This document shows, one piece after another, positions 60,432 through 64,000 of a stretch of 64,000 bases of DNA. This DNA comes from Laguncularia racemosa (lineage: Eukaryota > Streptophyta > Magnoliopsida > Myrtales > Combretaceae), in assembly GCA_037954665.1 (NCBI GenBank), contig JBBMOL010000008.1, positions 10,137,559 through 10,201,558 of the forward strand, in the 5' to 3' direction. The first letter of the stretch is position 1, and every line of letters starts with the position of its first letter. The notes under the pieces were generated by a model, which was given only the letters and a program-made list of their open reading frames with translations, was not told where the DNA came from and did not search any database. The translations under genes and the position numbers were made by a program.

Positions 60432-62548
60432 CTATTGGCCAAAGGAGATACGCATGGAGTACGTGATCTTCTTCTTTAGACAGATGCCAAAGGTTGCGGG
60501 GGGTGGGAATTGGAGGTAGATTTGAACAAATCCATGCGAAACGAACTCATTTTTCAACATAATCTTATCTATTTCCAAAGATTCATATCAATCTTTAGTA
60601 AAAAAAAATAGATTAAATCAAGAGATAAGCTTAGGTTTTCGGTGGGATATCATAAATCCGATTTACACCTATTTTGGCCTTATCGGAAACAATAGAGGCA
60701 TTTATAAATACATGGAGATGCTTGGAAATCGGTAAGGGGAAAAATCATAAAAAATAAACATTCATAAGCTTCGACTAATGAACTTTCTCTCTCTGAGAAC
60801 CTTAATCCCGTGCTAAAACTTCTCTCTAAGATTACTAGCTCTACATAAGAAATCAAAACACGAAACTAGTATAAATAGATTCCTAGTGATTTCTGGTTTT
60901 AGAAAGAGATAATCTTTTGCTTCAATCATTTCCTCATTGTGTAGATAAAAAAATGCAAATTCGGCCACCGTCGGTTGCCTTTAACCCACCACCTAAGCTA
61001 CTTTTTAGGTGAAAACAGCCTCAAATTTGTCTTTTACACCCTCAAAAAACTAAGGAACTACCTCTCAGCAATCTCATATCTTCATTAGAGCATCGCTAAT
61101 GAGGACCCTCCAACTACCGCATGCGTGCCCGACTCAACCTGAGTTCAACCTAAATTCCAACTTGACTCGACCCGAGTTTAACCTGCGCACCAAACCCGAA
61201 CCAACCTATATCCAGGTAAGTATTATTATTCTTATTATTATTAATTTACACAAATTAGTTTATTTATTTTTGTTGACATCTAATTGAAAAAAAATGAAAA
61301 TAAGTCCGAAAAAAAAAAGAATAATAATAAATAATAATAATGATAGTACGAATATAATTAGGTTAGTAACTTTATCCTAATTAATTTAATTTTAAAAAAT
61401 TAATAAATCAAATAATTAGGAGGAACCATTGTGTAGGCCTTAGGTGTTGCGGTGTAATCGTCTCTTTGGAACAATTAGGTTCCCAAATTAGTTTTTTTTT
61501 TTTTATATATATAATTAGTAATACTTAGCTTATAAATATAAAGAATAAATAAATAAAAATAAAATAAAAAATAAAAAATAATTAAAATAATTTATTATCT
61601 AAGATATAGTTTTATTTTATAAAAAATATTTTTTCTCACCTAGAAAAATGATTTTCATGAAATAAAATTTTAATTGGTATTTTCAAAAGTTAGGTCTTTA
61701 GTCTTTCAAAATTGGGAAATAAAATTTTAGGTTTAGAAATTTTCCTTTAAGAAATTAAAATGATAATAAACTTAAACCCAACTTGTTTTCATAATTAAAA
61801 TTAATTAATCCACTAAAGTTTTATAAAAACAAAACTATGTTGGTTTGATCTTGATTAGCAGGTATGTAGGCACCTATTAGGCAGCCACATATAAAATAAT
61901 GAAAAAAATATTTTATTCTTTTCCGATTTCAATTTACCATATGAAAAAAATATAAAAAATATTTTATCCTTTAAAATTTTGATTCATAATATAAAAACAT
62001 AAAAATATTTTTAACTATTTTTTAGTTCAATTTTAACTAAAGAAAAAATGTAGAATCTTTATTATCTTTTATTTGTAAGAATAGAAAATCCATTTTTAAT
62101 AAAAAATAATTAAAAATTTTCCATGCTATTTGATTTTTTTTTTTTATGTTTTGCACATGTGATAGCAAAAGGAATTAATAAAAAGCTTTTAATTCAATTT
62201 CTTGAAGAAGATAATATGTGGTAACCATTTAGGTTTTAATAGAATAGCTCCTGAGTTCAGATTCTCTAGTTAATATTTTTCCAAAATTGTTTTTTTTTTT
62301 AGAAAAATTCACATACCAGTAGCTAGTTATGGTTAATCCACCCCATTAATCTTAACTTATCTTGTTTTCCAACTTAGGTTGGTGGTAACTCCAATTTTCT
62401 TAAAATAATTAAAAATATAGTTTTTCCTTAATTTTACTGTTAAGTAACTTATATCAAGTGGGTTGGATTTAATATGGGTTAATTAAGGAAAAATCCAAAA
62501 TCAGGCTCGAAGAGTTGTCACGAATAGGATACCTTATGGGGCGTGACA

Positions 62549-62992
62549 TCTCTACCGCTGGATGGGAGCTCCTGTTAACCTGGATGTGCTAGTCCACCAA
62601 TTTGCAGCCAACCCTTTCAACATGAAAGCTGCAAATTTCACCTTCCTATCTTCTAGCACCATGAAGGCCTCAAAGGTCTTCTCTATTTCAATTATCCAAT
62701 GCTCAGCTTCTATTGGATCATCAACCTATAGATGAAACTCCTTTATTAGCTGAATAAACTTGTCCAATCTACAAGGTTCTTTTGTAAGCCTAACAATTCT
62801 CATAGCCTATTGTTGCTATTGTGCCAACATCCCTACTAGAGCATTCATAGTCTCTAGCAGTTGAGTAGTTATGACGTTAACCTATTTTGAAGCTCCCTAC
62901 TAAGGAGGTCTTAGAGGATACCTTTCCTTTAGAGGATCTCTCCCTTGTCTAGAATTAGATGAGCCTTATCTAGTGTTTCTTTTGGGAGGCAT
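62549..62992 (-). pseudogene. Element A gag, N-terminal part
   Basis: Starts at the minus-strand ATG at 62992 with MPPKRNTR followed by a stop, the usual start of chromovirus gag. Further on come a glutamine run (MLAQQQQAMRIV, about 62830-62795), RLDKFIQLIKEFHLQVDDPI and EAEHWIIEIEKTFEAF, VLEDRKVKFAAFMLKGLAANWW and RLTGAPIQR up to the insertion point of B. These match the gag of Ty3/gypsy (retrotransposon gag family). In the uninterrupted element it runs in frame into 47921-47080. Confidence 0.9.
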
Positions 62993-63361
62993 TCTATTTG
63001 AGATGAGGCAACAGAATGTTCCAAAAATTAAAGTCAATATGAGGAGTTAGTGATAGCATATATCTATGTGTACTTATGTCTGCACATATATAAATACATA
63101 TATAAGTAAAGTAGGAATTTAAAAGAAGGTACAAGTAGATAAAATAATTAAAATAAATTATTAAACACAACAACCATCCCGCAATTTATCCACTCTCTTC
63201 ATCTCTTACTATTATACAATTTCAATGCTTAATCCAATTAAAGATCATACCTTACTTTCTATTAAATAAGCTTACACTTAATGTTCAATAGCCTAATACT
63301 TAAAGATCTTCAAACCTAAACTCTAAGGATCATTAAACCTAAGTTCTGATTCCACCTAAAG
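62993..63361 (-). other. 5' untranslated region of element A with primer-binding site
   Basis: Between the 5' LTR and gag. The primer-binding site is at 63343-63354: minus-strand TGGAATCAGAAC, two mismatches from TGGTATCAGAGC, the initiator tRNA-Met site used by many plant gypsy and copia elements. It lies seven bases inside the LTR boundary. Confidence 0.75.
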
Positions 63362-64000
63362 TGTAATGCCCCATAACTTGAAACACTATAACCTGCTACG
63401 TGTCATTATTGAGTAGCGACACACTAAGACTCTAATTCTCCATACAACATCATTCCTATTCATCTCCACTATATAGTAACACCAATATAAGTTTAATAAT
63501 AGAATCGAATTATTCTTAGGTGAATCGTTCCAATCATCATTACTTAAAACAATACATTTAAAACCCTAAAATCATAACCAGAGTAAACGTCCATCAAGAA
63601 CAACATGTTTAAGAGTCTAATAATTATCTCCTTATTTTCAATTCAACAACTTAAAGTTCTATCAAAAGTTCTTCATTGATTTTCATATCTTTCTTCATCT
63701 ATATAATAGTATTGCTTTGTCCCATTTTAATCCATATAATGACCCACTAAGTTCCCATTTTCATCATAATCAGTGTGTTTGTCATTTTCACCTACAGTTG
63801 AATAATAAAAAGGAATAAACCTACGCCTAGTATGTGAGTGTCACACAGATACATGGCTCCACTAGGGACAACGCGACATATCGATCATTAAGTGCCCCCT
63901 AGGGATTTGCTATTGTAGGCCATTAGGCCGAGCTAAGCACAAGTAACATACACAATTAACTTCAATATTTAAGTAAATTCATTAGGTTACTAAGCTAGCA
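63362..64000 (-). repeat. 5' LTR of element A (partial, cut by window end)
   Basis: 639 bases that align with 41389-about 42240: TGTAATGCC..., CACACTAAGACTCTAATTCTC, TTATTCTTAGGTGAATCG, GAGTCTAATAATTATCTCC, CCTAGTATGTGAGTG and GGGATTTGCTATTGTAGGCC occur in the same order. A deletion of about 190 bases relative to the left LTR is visible near 63850. The remainder lies beyond the window. Confidence 0.85.

Larger units (their letters stand above)
50721..62510 (+). mobile_element. Element C: non-autonomous Ogre/Tat-like LTR retrotransposon
   Basis: Left LTR 50721-53205, right LTR 58607-about 62510 (interrupted by D). Both begin TGTxTAGACAC/TGTAGACAC. Outside, GGAGT (50716-50720) and AGAGT (62511-62515) are a slightly diverged target duplication. 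Next to the left LTR is the primer site TGGTGACTCCATTGGGGA, of the type used by Ogre elements (tRNA-Arg class, from memory of the family). The interior has an ORF1 relic (53899-55329), no gag, protease, RT or integrase, a tandem-repeat 3' region, and a polypurine tract. It must have depended on an autonomous partner. Confidence 0.85.
58607..62510 (+). repeat. Right LTR of element C, interrupted by D
   Basis: It matches the left LTR along its length. Without D (1414 bases) and one 5-base target copy it is 2485 bp, the same as the left LTR. Many single-base differences (for example GGCTAGCTTAGTTGG for GGTTGGCTTAGTCGG at the tRNA-like segment) show that the insertion is not young. The right end is placed at TCAGGCTCGA, before AGAGT. 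Confidence 0.8.
47922..62548 (+). mobile_element. Element B: solo LTR inserted in the gag of element A
   Basis: Left boundary TGTAAAACTTAGGAATTT at 47922, right boundary GGGGCGTGACA ending at 62548. TCTCT lies exactly outside both (47917-47921 and 62549-62553), a 5-bp target duplication. Without element C (50721-about 62510) and one copy of its target site, the LTR is about 2.8 kb. It has no gag or pol. Landmarks of chromovirus LTRs are present (GCGGCTACTTACTAAGGGTTGAGTAACC near 50690). The TG start, CA end and TSD make a solo LTR, left after recombination between two LTRs, the simplest reading. Confidence 0.85.
41389..64000 (-). mobile_element. Element A: Ty3/gypsy chromovirus, minus strand, host of nested insertions
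   Basis: Outermost element of the nest. The left (3') LTR is 41389-43163 and the right (5') LTR starts at 63362 and leaves the window. Read on the minus strand the order is 5' LTR, primer-binding site, gag (interrupted), protease region, reverse transcriptase, RNase H, integrase with a short chromovirus-type C terminus, polypurine tract, 3' LTR. All reading frames carry stops. ATAAT (41384-41388) is the presumed left target duplication; its partner is outside the window. Its gag is split by solo LTR B at 47922-62548. Confidence 0.9.

Overview
The window is nuclear DNA of a flowering plant, probably a eudicot. It is strongly A+T-rich, has spliced plant genes with plant-type 5' leaders, and is dominated by plant transposon families: chromovirus-type Ty3/gypsy elements, an Ogre/Tat-like element, an L1-type LINE with a plant RNase H domain, and MITEs of the MULE, hAT and PIF/Harbinger types. 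The species cannot be told from the sequence. No rRNA gene, intact tRNA gene or CRISPR array was seen.

Only two intact protein-coding genes are supported. One on the minus strand (9702-10415, leader to about 10850) encodes a 237-residue plant protein. It carries a cyclin-binding-like RRLNF motif, CDK-type SP/TP sites and a C-terminal CxTP...CPPAP arrangement reminiscent of SIAMESE-related CDK inhibitors. The other, on the plus strand (34489-36570, two exons), encodes a membrane-associated kinase regulator (MAKR/BKI1 family) protein of about 406 residues.

Layout. 1-2300: a degenerate 88-bp tandem array, then a long-TIR element. 2300-8000: AT-rich, with a MULE-type MITE that itself holds a second MITE. 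8000-10900: the CDK-motif gene. 12007-13066: a PIF/Harbinger-type element with TAA target duplications. 13766-18367: two LTR relics of different families. 18.63-20.87 kb: a decayed LINE. About 22.0-25.2 kb: a heavily decayed plus-strand Ty3/gypsy polyprotein, followed by LTR-like sequence with a minisatellite. 29-32.3 kb: a tandem duplication, a MITE and a 0.74-kb direct duplication. 34.5-37.4 kb: the MAKR gene and a hAT-like MITE just past its poly(A) signal. 41389-64000: one large nest of retrotransposons.

The nest can be read from its boundaries. A minus-strand Ty3/gypsy chromovirus (A; left LTR 41389-43163, right LTR from 63362 past the window end) is split inside gag by a plus-strand solo LTR (B; 47922-62548, TCTCT on both sides). 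B is split by a non-autonomous Ogre-like element (C; 50721-about 62510) that carries ORF1 but no gag-pol. The right LTR of C is split by another solo LTR (D; 59013-60426, GCACG/GCACA). With D removed, both LTRs of C come out at the same length, about 2485 bp, which supports the reading. All four belong to old insertions; none looks capable of autonomous movement.
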